Positions 7,810 through 16,487 of a DNA stretch of 64,000 nt are shown piece by piece; positions within the stretch are counted from its first letter, which is position 1; the number at the start of each line of letters is the position of its first letter. The DNA is taken from the NCBI GenBank assembly GCA_965276755.1, contig OZ255625.1:2294001-2358000 (forward strand). Reading direction: 5' to 3'. A program made the position numbers and the translations under genes. The stretch comes from CAJCIS01 sp965276755 (GTDB lineage Bacteria > Pseudomonadota > Alphaproteobacteria > Acetobacterales > Acetobacteraceae). The notes beneath the pieces are model-generated. The model made no database searches and was not told the origin of the DNA. It saw only the letters and a program-made list of their open reading frames with translations.

Positions 7810-8388
7810 GTGCGCCTAAGAGCGGAACAGGTGAGCTGCTTGCGCGGCGAACGGCTCGTGCTCGATCGAACAGGGTTTGCCGTGGCCGCTGGCGGCGCCC
7901 TTTTGCTGGTCGGACCAAATGGCGCGGGCAAATCCACGCTTCTTCGGCTCCTGGCGGGGCTCGTGCGGGTCGATGGGGGCACAATCACCTTCGATGGAGC
8001 GGCCGATTACGCCGGACGTGCCGCCTATCTGGGCCATCAGGATGCCATCAAACCGGCTTTGACTGCGCTTGAAAATCTGCGCTTTGCTGCGCGGATTGGA
8101 GGGAGTGACCCGCGGCACGCGTTGAGGGAAGCCGGGCTTGGCCCCCTGGCATCGCTGCCGGCGCGCATGCTGTCGGCGGGACAGAAGAGGCGCCTGGCTC
8201 TGGCGCGCCTGACGCTGCTGGATGCGCCGCTCTGGCTGCTGGACGAGCCGAGCGTGGGGCTTGATGCCGCCGCGATCGATCGCTTAGGGCTTATGATGGA
8301 AGCGCATCGGCAGACGGGAGGCGTGATCGTCGCTGCGACGCACCTGCCGCTGCCGATCTCCGGCGCGGCCACGTTGGTGCTGGGGTGA
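7810..8388 (+). CDS. ccmA: heme exporter ATP-binding protein CcmA
   Basis: The ATPase of the CcmAB(C) complex, which releases the heme-loaded chaperone CcmE during cytochrome c maturation. About 192 residues. Walker A (LVGPNGAGKST), the signature (LSAGQKRRLALARL) and Walker B (LWLLDEPSVGLD) are all present. I chose GTG 7810 because AGAAAGG lies at the right distance and the product then has the normal CcmA length; an upstream in-frame ATG at 7705 would add a 35-residue tail not expected in the family. The stop overlaps the ccmB start. Confidence 0.93.
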   Translation: MRLRAEQVSCLRGERLVLDRTGFAVAAGGALLLVGPNGAGKSTLLRLLAGLVRVDGGTITFDGAADYAGRAAYLGHQDAIKPALTALENLRFAARIGGSDPRHALREAGLGPLASLPARMLSAGQKRRLALARLTLLDAPLWLLDEPSVGLDAAAIDRLGLMMEAHRQTGGVIVAATHLPLPISGAATLVLG

Positions 8389-9050
8389 GCGGCTTTTCCG
8401 CGGTTCTGGCGCGTGAACTGCGCCTGGCGGTGCGCCACGGCGGCGACACGGCAGGAGCGCTGCTGTTCTTCTTTGTGGCCGGCGCGCTGTTTCCGCTCGG
8501 CATCGGCCCCGCGCCCCAGACCTTGTCGCGCATTGCGCCAGGGATCGTCTGGGTGTGCGCCCTGCTTTCGGCCCTATTGCCGCTGGAACGCCTGTTCGGG
8601 GCGGATTTTGAAGACGGCTCGCTCGATCAGCTGCTGACCACGGCCGTTCCGCCGAGCCTGATCGCGCTGGCCAAAGCGGCGGCTCATTGGCTCACCACTG
8701 GCCTGCCCTTGCTGATTGCAGCACCTCCCCTTGCGGTGATGCTGCAGATCAAGCCGGCCGCATTGCCTGCGCTGCTGATCGGCCTGTTGGCGGGCACGCT
8801 GACCTTGTCGCTGGTGGGCACGGCGTGCGCGGCGGTTGTGCTCGGGGCAAGACGGGGTGCCGTGCTGCTGCCGGTTCTGGTTCTTCCGCTGTCTGTGCCG
8901 ATCCTGATCTTTGGAACAGCGGCCGCGGATGCGGCAGCTTTCGGCCTGGCGAGCAGGCCGCATTTGATGCTGCTGACGGCGTTGCTGGCGGCGTGCCTGC
9001 CATCTTGTCCTTTGGCGGCCGGCGCTGCGCTGAAGTCGGCGGCCGATTAA
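8385..9050 (+). CDS. ccmB: heme exporter permease CcmB
   Basis: A 221-residue inner-membrane protein with six hydrophobic segments and the CcmB hallmark GIVWVCALLSALLPLERLFG followed by DGSLDQLLTT. GTG 8385 overlaps the ccmA stop (GTGA), so the pair is translationally coupled. ccmC and ccmD, which usually follow, are not here; the next gene is an unrelated glucosidase, so the rest of the ccm set must be elsewhere. Confidence 0.93.
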   Translation: MSGFSAVLARELRLAVRHGGDTAGALLFFFVAGALFPLGIGPAPQTLSRIAPGIVWVCALLSALLPLERLFGADFEDGSLDQLLTTAVPPSLIALAKAAAHWLTTGLPLLIAAPPLAVMLQIKPAALPALLIGLLAGTLTLSLVGTACAAVVLGARRGAVLLPVLVLPLSVPILIFGTAAADAAAFGLASRPHLMLLTALLAACLPSCPLAAGAALKSAAD

Positions 9051-9246
9051 GCACGCGGCTCGGCCACGAAATAAACACACGCTCAACGCGAAATTGTCGT
9101 AGCCTCTTGCAATCACCAACTGGGCGCGCGAGCAACCGATTAGCAACTTTTGTATGCGAAATTGATCCTTGCTGCGCTGCACACACGATTCCGTGATTGC
9201 ACGGTGCCGTGAAGGCTTCTACCCAGAGCCTGTAGGGACAAAACAC

Positions 9247-10842
9247 ATGCAAGAGCACGCTTGGTGGCGCGGTGCCACGATCTACCAGATCTACCCGCGC
9301 AGCTTTGCCGACAGCAATCATGACGGCATTGGCGACCTTCCTGGCATCACGGCACGGCTCGATCATGTTGCCGATTTGGGCGTGGATGCCATTTGGCTCA
9401 GCCCGGTTTGCCTGAGCCCGCAGCGCGATTTCGGCTACGACGTGTCCGATCATACAGCCATCGATCCGCTGTTTGGCACGCTGGCCGATTTTGACGCGCT
9501 GGTGGACAGGGCCCACGCGCTTGGATTGCGGGTTCTGCTTGATCAGGTATGGAGCCACACCAGCACGCAGCACGCATGGTTCCGCGCCAGCCGCACCGGG
9601 GCGGCAATGGCAGACTGGTACGTTTGGGCAGACGCGCAGCCCGACGGCACGCCGCCCAATAATTGGCTTTCGGTGTTCGGTGGGAGTGCATGGACGTGGG
9701 AGCCGCGGCGGCGGCAGTTCTACCTGCACCATTTCCTCGCCGATCAGCCGCAACTCAACCTGCAAAACCCCGCCGTGCAGGATGGGCTGCTCGATACCGG
9801 CCGGTTCTGGCTAGATCGCGGCGTGGACGGTTTTCGCCTCGATGCGGTGGATTTCTTCGCGCACGACCCGGCACTCATCTCCAACCCGGCAGCGTCAAGT
9901 CCGGCTGGCCCCAAACTCTTTGGCCGGCAGGTGCATGAGCATGACATGCTGCAGCCCGCGCGCTTCGATTTTTTGGCACGCATTCGCGCGCTGACCGACC
10001 AATACCCGGGTGTTGTGACACTTGGTGAGGTCTCCAGCCAGGACGGCGCCTTCGAGCGATGCAGGGAATACACCTCCAGCGACGACCACCTTCACATGGC
10101 GTACACGCTCAAGCCCCTGCGAGAGGGTTTTTCTCACGCCGCCATGCAGGCACTGGTCGATGAGGCAGCCCATCCTAGCGGCTCGTTGTGCTGGTCGTTC
10201 AGCAACCATGATGTGCAACGCGCTGTCAGCCGCTGGAACCCCACGCCTGAACAGCGCCCCGACGCGCGCTTTGCACGTCTGCTGATGGCCTTTCAGCTGT
10301 GCCTGCGCGGCAGCGTGTGCCTCTATCAGGGCGAGGAGCTTGGCCTGGAGGAAGCCGAGCTGGAGGAGGCCGATCTGCGCGATCCGTTCGGCATTGCCTA
10401 CTGGCCCGAGTTTCGCGGCCGTGACGGCAGCCGAACGCCGATGCCCTGGGTGAGCGCGGAGGCGCATGGCGGCTTTTCAAGCCAGCTTCCTTGGCTGCCC
10501 GTCTCGCAAGCCCACCGCGACCAGGCGGTCGATGTGCAGCAAGCAAATCCAGATTCGCTGCTGCACGATTGGCGGCGTTTCCTGCGTTATCGCGCACATC
10601 ACCCCGCATTGCGCCACGGCGAGATGCGCAGCCTGCGCCTGCCGGTGCCGCTGCTTGGCTTCGTGCGCGAGGATGGGCATGAACGCATCGTGTGCCTGTT
10701 CAATTTCTCGGCCGAGACGGTCGCATTGCATGGTGCGCGCTTCCTGGGCGCGGGTCTGCCGACGGCGTTGCCGCCTTATGGCACGGCATTCGCGGCAAGT
10801 ACCGTGACGACGTTGCCCGACATGGCGTGCGCCGCCGACTGA
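9247..10842 (+). CDS. GH13 alpha-glucosidase / oligo-1,6-glucosidase-like
   Basis: A cytoplasmic glycoside hydrolase of family 13, 531 residues. The four conserved regions are seen: region I as DQVWSHTSTQHAWF, region II with the nucleophile as GVDGFRLDAVDFF, region III with the acid/base glutamate as VTLGEVSSQDG, and region IV as WSFSNHDVQRA. The N-terminus WWRGATIYQIYPRSFADSNH is typical of alpha-glucosidases cleaving maltose, isomaltose or sucrose. I chose ATG 9247, with AGGGA nine bases upstream, over an in-frame ATG at 9169. It stands alone, without a sugar transporter or regulator. Exact substrate is unknown. Confidence 0.92.
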   Translation: MQEHAWWRGATIYQIYPRSFADSNHDGIGDLPGITARLDHVADLGVDAIWLSPVCLSPQRDFGYDVSDHTAIDPLFGTLADFDALVDRAHALGLRVLLDQVWSHTSTQHAWFRASRTGAAMADWYVWADAQPDGTPPNNWLSVFGGSAWTWEPRRRQFYLHHFLADQPQLNLQNPAVQDGLLDTGRFWLDRGVDGFRLDAVDFFAHDPALISNPAASSPAGPKLFGRQVHEHDMLQPARFDFLARIRALTDQYPGVVTLGEVSSQDGAFERCREYTSSDDHLHMAYTLKPLREGFSHAAMQALVDEAAHPSGSLCWSFSNHDVQRAVSRWNPTPEQRPDARFARLLMAFQLCLRGSVCLYQGEELGLEEAELEEADLRDPFGIAYWPEFRGRDGSRTPMPWVSAEAHGGFSSQLPWLPVSQAHRDQAVDVQQANPDSLLHDWRRFLRYRAHHPALRHGEMRSLRLPVPLLGFVREDGHERIVCLFNFSAETVALHGARFLGAGLPTALPPYGTAFAASTVTTLPDMACAAD

Positions 10843-10911
10843 GGCCGCTGGGGCCGGCACCGTCTTGTCATTCGGCGTTGAAGGGTTCCGCTACAGAGAC
10901 ACGCTGAAGAG

Positions 10912-11006
10912 AGCTGGGGGGAGTGTGCCACTCCCCCCGTCATCATTTAGACGAAGTCTGAAAAATCGACGGGGGGTCTGGGGGGGATGGCACATCCCAC
11001 CCAGCT
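10912..11006. repeat. family A intergenic inverted repeat, copy A3 (full, variant stem)
   Basis: The left hairpin is GGGGGGAGTG-TGC-CACTCCCCCC, a paired change from the common form. It lies between the convergent glucosidase and DUF815 genes and supplies the last 20 or so codons and the stop of the DUF815 gene. Confidence 0.9.
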
Positions 11007-11875
11007 CTTCGCACGCCAAGCCGCCCCGCCAAATCCTCAATGAACTGCCAAGCCACCCGGCCAGATCGTGCCCCACGCGTGACCGACCACTCCACCGCCT
11101 CCCCACGTAGCGCCTCCGCACCGATGGGCAATGACCACGCCACGGCATAGGCGCTGACCATGCGCAGATAAGTCGGCTGGTCGCACTGATGAAAGCCGAG
11201 CCACAAGCCGAAGCGATCCGACAGCGAGACCTTCTCCTCCGTCGCTTCGGCAGGGTTGATGGCACTGCCCTGCTCGTTCTCGATCATGTCGCGGGGCATC
11301 AGGTGGCGGCGGTTGCTGGTGGCGTAGAACAGCACGTTGGCCGGCCGGCCTTCTATGCCGCCGTCGAGCACCGATTTCAGCGCCTTGTAGTCGTCGTCCT
11401 GGCGTTCGAAGGAAAGGTCATCGCAAAAAACCAGGCGACGGCGCGGGCTGGCGCGCAAGATGGACAACAAATTGGGTAGGCTGGCGATGTCCTCGCGCGC
11501 GATTTCGATCAGGACCAGCGCGCCTTGGGTCTCGGCGCAGACGCTTGCGTGGACGGCCTTGACCAGGCTGGATTTGCCCATGCCGCGCGCGCCCCACAGC
11601 AACGCATTGTTGGCCGGCAGGCCCGCGGCAAAGCGGCGCGTGTTCTCAACCAGTAGGTCGCGCGCACGATCGATGCCTTGCAACAGGCCGATCTCCACGC
11701 GCGCCACGTGCGGCACGGGCAGCAATTCGCCGCCGCCGCCGCGGTCATTTGGGTGCCAGACATAGGCTGTGGCGGCGTCAGGAGCGGCGGGCGGCGGCGG
11801 CGGCGGTGCCAGGCGTTCGAGCGCTTCTGCGATGCGTGTCAGCACAGGGGCCAGCTCGTTCATGAGGCGGTCCAT
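10943..11875 (-). CDS. DUF815 AAA+-type ATPase
   Basis: A 310-residue ATPase of the DUF815 family, conserved in alphaproteobacteria and of unknown role. Walker A is NALLWGARGMGKSSLVKAV; Walker B is RRLVFCDDLSFE; the sensor-like ATSNRRHLMPRDM follows. ATG 11875 (MDRLMNELAPVL) is chosen; ATG 11863 is an alternative, and an upstream in-frame start at 11962 would add low-complexity sequence. The C-terminus from about GWDVPSPPDPPS is encoded by repeat A3, so the natural protein probably ended near RRLGVRRAG-like sequence. It is divergent from yajC, with about 100 bp between starts. Confidence 0.88.
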   Translation of the reverse strand: MDRLMNELAPVLTRIAEALERLAPPPPPPAAPDAATAYVWHPNDRGGGGELLPVPHVARVEIGLLQGIDRARDLLVENTRRFAAGLPANNALLWGARGMGKSSLVKAVHASVCAETQGALVLIEIAREDIASLPNLLSILRASPRRRLVFCDDLSFERQDDDYKALKSVLDGGIEGRPANVLFYATSNRRHLMPRDMIENEQGSAINPAEATEEKVSLSDRFGLWLGFHQCDQPTYLRMVSAYAVAWSLPIGAEALRGEAVEWSVTRGARSGRVAWQFIEDLAGRLGVRRAGWDVPSPPDPPSIFQTSSK

Positions 11876-11973
11876 GCCGCCGCACGCGCGCACAGGCAAG
11901 CCCGGGTGCGGCTTGACGGGCGGGGGGGGCAAACTATGGTCCGCCCCCTGCCAGCCAAGCACCGGATTGCCTT

Positions 11974-12339
11974 ATGCCTCCCCTTATCTCCTCAGCTTAC
12001 GCCCAGGCAGCCGCCGGCGATGGCGGCATCGCGTCCCTGATCGGCGGTTCGCCGATCGGGCAGTTCCTGCCGCTGATCCTGTTCTTCGTCGTCTTCTACT
12101 TCCTGATGATCCGCCCGCAGCAGAAATCTGCCAAGGACCTCAAGGCCCGAATCGCCGCGGTCAAGAAGGGCGATCGCGTGCTGACCGCCGGCGGCATCAT
12201 CGGCGTGGTGACGCGCGCGCGGGAGGGTGCAACGGAGGTCGAGGTGGAAATTGCACCCAGCGTGCGCGTCTCTGTGCAGAAGGAGACGTTGACCAATATC
12301 CTGACCGGCACCGCGGTCGCCGCCAATGACAGCAAATAG
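11974..12339 (+). CDS. yajC: preprotein translocase subunit YajC
   Basis: A 121-residue single-span inner-membrane protein that joins SecDF in helping Sec export. The membrane helix is FLPLILFFVVFYFLMI, followed at once by the family signature RPQQKSAKDLKARI, KKGDRVLTAGGIIGVV. ATG 11974 gives normal length. In many relatives secD and secF follow directly. Here the next gene is a dehydrogenase, and secF lies 51 kb away on the other strand. Confidence 0.96.
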   Translation: MPPLISSAYAQAAAGDGGIASLIGGSPIGQFLPLILFFVVFYFLMIRPQQKSAKDLKARIAAVKKGDRVLTAGGIIGVVTRAREGATEVEVEIAPSVRVSVQKETLTNILTGTAVAANDSK

Positions 12340-12357
12340 CGGCCGCGGGGCACCACC

Positions 12358-13695
12358 ATGCGCATAAGGACGCTCGCCATGATTTCCGCAGGAGCCGTTG
12401 CAGCCTTGGCCGTGGGCGCGGTGGTGATCGCCGCCTGCACGACCGAGCACGCCAATCTGCCGCTGGAGGCGACGATCGGTCCGGCGCCGCAGCTCGCCGC
12501 GCAGAAACACAATCTGATCCCGACCGTTCAGGTGGCCAGCGTGGTGGGATGGCGTGGCGATGCCATGCCGACGGCCGCACCAGGGCTTGCCGTGACCGCG
12601 TTTGCGCGCGGGCTGGACCATCCGCGCTGGCTCTATGTGCTGCCGAACGGGGACGTGCTTGTGGCCGAGACCAACTCGCCGCATTTTCCCGGTGACTCCA
12701 AGGGGCTGAAAGGCTTTGCGGCCAAGATCATCATGGCGCGTGCGGGTGCGGGTGAGGCCAGTCCGAACAAGATCGTCCTGCTTCGCGCAACGCCGAGCGG
12801 CGTGCAGCAATTTCCGTTCTTGGGCAATTTGTTTTCGCCGCTTGGCATGGTGCTGGTGGGCAACGACCTCTACGTCGCCAATACGGATGCGCTTTTGCGT
12901 TTTCCTTACCAGAGCGGGCAGACCAGCATTTCCGTGCCCGGCGTGAAGGTGACCGATCTGCCGGGCGGGCCGATCGATCACCACTGGACCAAGAACGTGA
13001 TTGCCAGTGCCGATGGCAGCAAGCTTTTCGTTTCCGTCGGGTCCAACAGCAACATCATGGATAATGGTCCGGAGGCCGAACTGGACCGCGCCTCTATCTG
13101 GGAGGTCGATCGCGCAATGGGCACGCATCGCATCTTTGCCAGCGGGCTGCGCAATCCTGTCGGCATGGGCCTGGCGCCGGACAATGGCGCGTTGTGGACA
13201 TCGGTCAACGAGCGCGACGAACTCGGCAGCGATCTCGTGCCCGACTATATGACTCATGTGCAGGACGGCGCCTTTTACGGCTGGCCCTACAGTTATTATG
13301 GCCAGCACGTCGATGCGCGCGCCCAGCCTCAGCGCGCGGATATGGTGGCGCGCGCGATCGCGCCGGACTATGCGCTCGGGGCGCATACGGCGTCGCTGGG
13401 CTTTACATTTTCGCGAGCGGGAGCGTTGCCGGCGGCGTATGCGCAGGGGGCATTCATCGGCCAGCACGGCTCGTGGAATCGCAGTCCGCCTAGCGGGTAT
13501 CGCGTGATTTTCGTGCCCTTTGCCGATGGCAAGCCGGTTGGCATGCCGCAGGTGGTGCTCTCGGGTTTCCTTGATGCCGATGGGCACGCGCAAGGCCGCC
13601 CGGTCGGCGTGACCATGGATCGCGACGGCGCCTTGCTTGTCGCCGATGACGTGGGTGGCGTGATCTGGCGCGTAAGCGCCGCGCCTCGAAGCTGA
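12358..13695 (+). CDS. PQQ-type sorbosone dehydrogenase-like lipoprotein
   Basis: A 445-residue exported beta-propeller of the sugar / L-sorbosone dehydrogenase family, expected to oxidise a sugar or aldehyde in the periplasm with PQQ. The N-terminus MRIRTLAMISAGAVAALAVG runs into VVIAACTT, which looks like a lipobox with Cys27. Family motifs are GLDHPRWLYVLPNGDVLVAE, SGLRNPVGMGLAP and GQHGSWNRSPPSGYRV. It starts 19 bp after yajC and ends 10 bp before the acyl-CoA dehydrogenase gene, so the three may share a transcript, though their roles are unrelated. Electron acceptor and substrate are not known. Confidence 0.85.
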   Translation: MRIRTLAMISAGAVAALAVGAVVIAACTTEHANLPLEATIGPAPQLAAQKHNLIPTVQVASVVGWRGDAMPTAAPGLAVTAFARGLDHPRWLYVLPNGDVLVAETNSPHFPGDSKGLKGFAAKIIMARAGAGEASPNKIVLLRATPSGVQQFPFLGNLFSPLGMVLVGNDLYVANTDALLRFPYQSGQTSISVPGVKVTDLPGGPIDHHWTKNVIASADGSKLFVSVGSNSNIMDNGPEAELDRASIWEVDRAMGTHRIFASGLRNPVGMGLAPDNGALWTSVNERDELGSDLVPDYMTHVQDGAFYGWPYSYYGQHVDARAQPQRADMVARAIAPDYALGAHTASLGFTFSRAGALPAAYAQGAFIGQHGSWNRSPPSGYRVIFVPFADGKPVGMPQVVLSGFLDADGHAQGRPVGVTMDRDGALLVADDVGGVIWRVSAAPRS

Positions 13696-13705
13696 GGCGG
13701 CGATC

Positions 13706-14875
13706 ATGCTGAGCAACATGCCGGCGCTGGATTTCGACCTGGGCGAGACCGCGGACATGCTGCGGGCGCAGGTTGCCGCCTTTGCCGCCGATGAAGTCGC
13801 GCCACGAGCGGCCGCCATTGATCGCGAGAATGATTTTCCGGCCGATCTATGGCGCAAGTTCGGCGATCTGGGCGTGCTTGGCATTACCGCCGCCGAGGAA
13901 TACGGCGGCGCCGGCATGGGCTATCTCGAACATTGCATTGCGATGGAAGAAATCAGCCGGGCGTCCGCCTCCGTTGGCTTGTCCTACGGCGCGCATAGCA
14001 ATCTTTGCATCAACCAGATTTCGCGCAACGCCAGCCCCGAACAGAAGCAGCGCTATTTGCCGAAGCTGATCAGCGGCGAGCATGTCGGCGCGCTGGCGAT
14101 GAGTGAGACGGGCGCGGGATCGGACGTGGTGTCGATGCGCTTGCGTGCGGACAAGCGCGGCGAGCACTACGTGCTGAACGGCACGAAGATGTGGATCACC
14201 AACGGGCCGAATGCGGACACGCTGGTGGTCTATGCCAAGACAGACCCCGAGGCAGGCGCGCGGGGGATTACGGCCTTTCTGATCGAGCGCGGCTTTGCTG
14301 GCTTCTCGACGCACCAGAAGCTCGACAAATTGGGCATGCGCGGATCAAATACCTGCGAGCTTGTCTTTGCCGATTGCGAAGTACCTGCCGAGAACGTGCT
14401 GGGTTCGGTCGGGCGCGGCGTGAACGTGCTGATGAGCGGGCTGGATTACGAGCGCGCGGTGCTTGCCGCCGGGCCGCTCGGGATCATGCAGGCCTGCCTG
14501 GATGCGGTGATCCCCTATGTGCACGAGCGGCGGCAGTTCGGCCAGGCGATCGGCGAATTCCAACTGATCCAGGCCAAGCTTGCCGACATGTACACCACGA
14601 TGAATGCGGCGCGTGCCTATGTGTACACGGTAGCGCGCGCGTGCGACCGTGGGCGGACCACGCGCAAGGACGCGGCGGGCGCCATTCTCTATGCCGCCGA
14701 ACGTGCGACGTGGATGGCGCTGGAGGCGATCCAGTGCCTGGGCGGCAACGGGTATATCAATGATTACCCGACAGGCCGGCTCTTGCGGGATGCCAAGCTG
14801 TACGAGATCGGCGCTGGGACGAGTGAGATACGACGGATGCTGATTGGGCGTGAGCTGTTTGTGGAGACGGCTTGA
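13706..14875 (+). CDS. isovaleryl-CoA dehydrogenase-type acyl-CoA dehydrogenase
   Basis: A 389-residue FAD enzyme of leucine breakdown or a close relative. The two acyl-CoA dehydrogenase signatures are present: GALAMSETGAGSDV with KMWITNGPNAD, and QCLGGNGYINDYPTGRLLRD. The glutamate in MSGLDYERAVLAAGPLGIM is where isovaleryl-CoA dehydrogenases carry their catalytic base, unlike the C-terminal position in most short-chain enzymes, which supports this assignment. The usual partners (methylcrotonyl-CoA carboxylase, AU-binding hydratase, HMG-CoA lyase) are not adjacent, so the leucine pathway role is inference. Confidence 0.88.
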   Translation: MLSNMPALDFDLGETADMLRAQVAAFAADEVAPRAAAIDRENDFPADLWRKFGDLGVLGITAAEEYGGAGMGYLEHCIAMEEISRASASVGLSYGAHSNLCINQISRNASPEQKQRYLPKLISGEHVGALAMSETGAGSDVVSMRLRADKRGEHYVLNGTKMWITNGPNADTLVVYAKTDPEAGARGITAFLIERGFAGFSTHQKLDKLGMRGSNTCELVFADCEVPAENVLGSVGRGVNVLMSGLDYERAVLAAGPLGIMQACLDAVIPYVHERRQFGQAIGEFQLIQAKLADMYTTMNAARAYVYTVARACDRGRTTRKDAAGAILYAAERATWMALEAIQCLGGNGYINDYPTGRLLRDAKLYEIGAGTSEIRRMLIGRELFVETA

Positions 14876-14886
14876 GGAAAGACAAG

Positions 14887-14995
14887 AGCTGGGGGGAATG
14901 TGCCATTCCCCCCAGACCCCCCGTCGTTATTTTAGACGGGGACTCAAAATCGACGGGGGGTGCTGACGTATACGTCAGCCACATCTCCCCACCTT
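14887..14995. repeat. family A intergenic inverted repeat, copy A4 (variant, with palindrome)
   Basis: The left hairpin is GGGGGGAATG-TGC-CATTCCCCCC, another paired change. In the right arm the usual hairpin is replaced by the perfect 18-bp palindrome GCTGACGTATACGTCAGC (14962-14979), which shares the core CGTATACG with the palindrome in A2. It lies between two convergent genes. Confidence 0.9.
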
Positions 14996-16377
14996 CTAAT
15001 CCTCGTCTGGCCCCTCTGCGGATCGCACAGCGTTAAGGAAATAGTCAGCGCCCGGCTTTGCCGCCAGCAATTGGTATGGGCGTGGCGAGGCCAAAGTGAA
15101 GAAGGACGACAGATCGTCGGCATAAGCATCGGCGTAATAGCCGGGACCAATGTTTCCCAAGCCGAAATTGGACTCCACGAACTTCAGGATGCTGCCAAAA
15201 TCGTGGTTGATATTATCCACGTAAGCAGCCTGCGTATAGGCCGACACAACGAGTAATGGCACGCGCAAGCCATAGGTGTAACCGGCCCCCCAGTGGCGCC
15301 CGCGCGACTGTTCTGGAGAATGAAAGGGCGGCACGTGGTCATACCAGCCGCCCCAATCATCCCACACGATCAGAATTGCTGTGCTGTTCCAGTAGGTATC
15401 TCCATTGGCGCATTTGGCCTGAGTGCCGATCGCGTTGACGATGGAAGCAACCCAGGCTGGGCCCAGCCCCTTGTTAACCCCCGCGTGATCGGAGTCCGCC
15501 GCATCCGGTATGACCCAACTGACATTGGACAGAGAACACGCGGCGATGTCAGTCAACACCTGCGCCTTTCGCGAATCGACATGCCTGGCATATCTCGGGC
15601 TTGCACATTGCAACACCCCATTGACCATGGCGGCACCGCAGATGTCGCTCAAGGCGGAAGGCGCATTCCAGATCCCACCCTCCTGCAAGGTATTGACGTA
15701 GTACCTCCAGCCCAGGCGCGCCTCGTCTATCCGGGCTGCAATCGTTGGATGGTCGAAGCATGGATAAATGGGCGCATTCGATGTTTCGCTTCCCTGCGCG
15801 TCGATCAGCTTTACCCTTTGTTTCGGCGGTGCCACGCACCCGCCAACCTGGCTGAGATTGCGCACATTCTCGGAAACAAAGAGGGGGGAGGTTTCATCAG
15901 GCGCGGACGTGCCGCTAAAGAGGAATTGATGCGCGGGGAAGCTTGGACCCTGGTTGGTCTGGAACATCCGATTGGCAAAGCCGTATTGCCTTGCGATATC
16001 AAAGTAGGGCTGTACCTCGCCGGCGGCATTTGACGCAAATTTGAATTGGGGATTGTCCGGCATTTTGCATCGGGCGTGAGGTTTTACCACTTCCTTGTCC
16101 GCGCCATCCATCTTGCCGCCGTCATAGAGGCTTAGAAAAGCCGCGTGCTTGTGACTGATATCGTAGCACGCTGTCAAGACACCCCGGAGAGGGGAATTTG
16201 TTGGCCACGCGAATTGAGGCCGCTGGTCGCCAGATCGACGCCGTGCTCGAAGGTCGGATTGCTGCCGAACAGATTATCCGGGGTTCGATTTTCCTGAACG
16301 ATGATGATGATGTGCCTGAAAGGCGCAGGCGGACCCGCGGCTTGCGCCGCCGTTGGCAGAACCAGGGCGCAGAGCAT
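14996..16377 (-). pseudogene. secreted phosphoesterase (acid phosphatase / phospholipase C-like), frameshifted
   Basis: Two overlapping frames together make one phosphoesterase of about 460 residues. The first part (start 16377, or an in-frame TTG at 16416) has a signal peptide ending TAAQAAG and the family motif HIIIIVQENRTPDNLFG; it stops at 16174. The second resumes in another frame at TACYDISHKHAAFLSLYDGG and runs to 14996 with WDDWGGWYDHVPPF and DHAGVNKG. The break falls at a GGGG run near 16186-16189; adding one G, or removing two, joins the frames. It may be a true inactivating or phase-variable mutation or a sequencing error. The homologues act in the periplasm on phosphate esters. 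Confidence 0.8.
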
Positions 16378-16487
16378 CAGCGTGAATTTCGGGACGTGGC
16401 GCACGACTTTCTCCAAGACGTTGCGCAGTCAGCTACACCCCACTCCTTAAAGTTACGCTAACGGCCGCGGCTTGTGGCAGGGTGTCG

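Noticed and set aside
7700..8388. Divergent acnA-ccmAB arrangement as unusual
   Set aside because: This adjacency is common in related alphaproteobacteria, so it is not informative.
11992..13917. A 641-codon minus-strand frame
   Set aside because: It runs antisense through yajC, the sorbosone dehydrogenase gene and the start of the acyl-CoA dehydrogenase gene, and has no domain.
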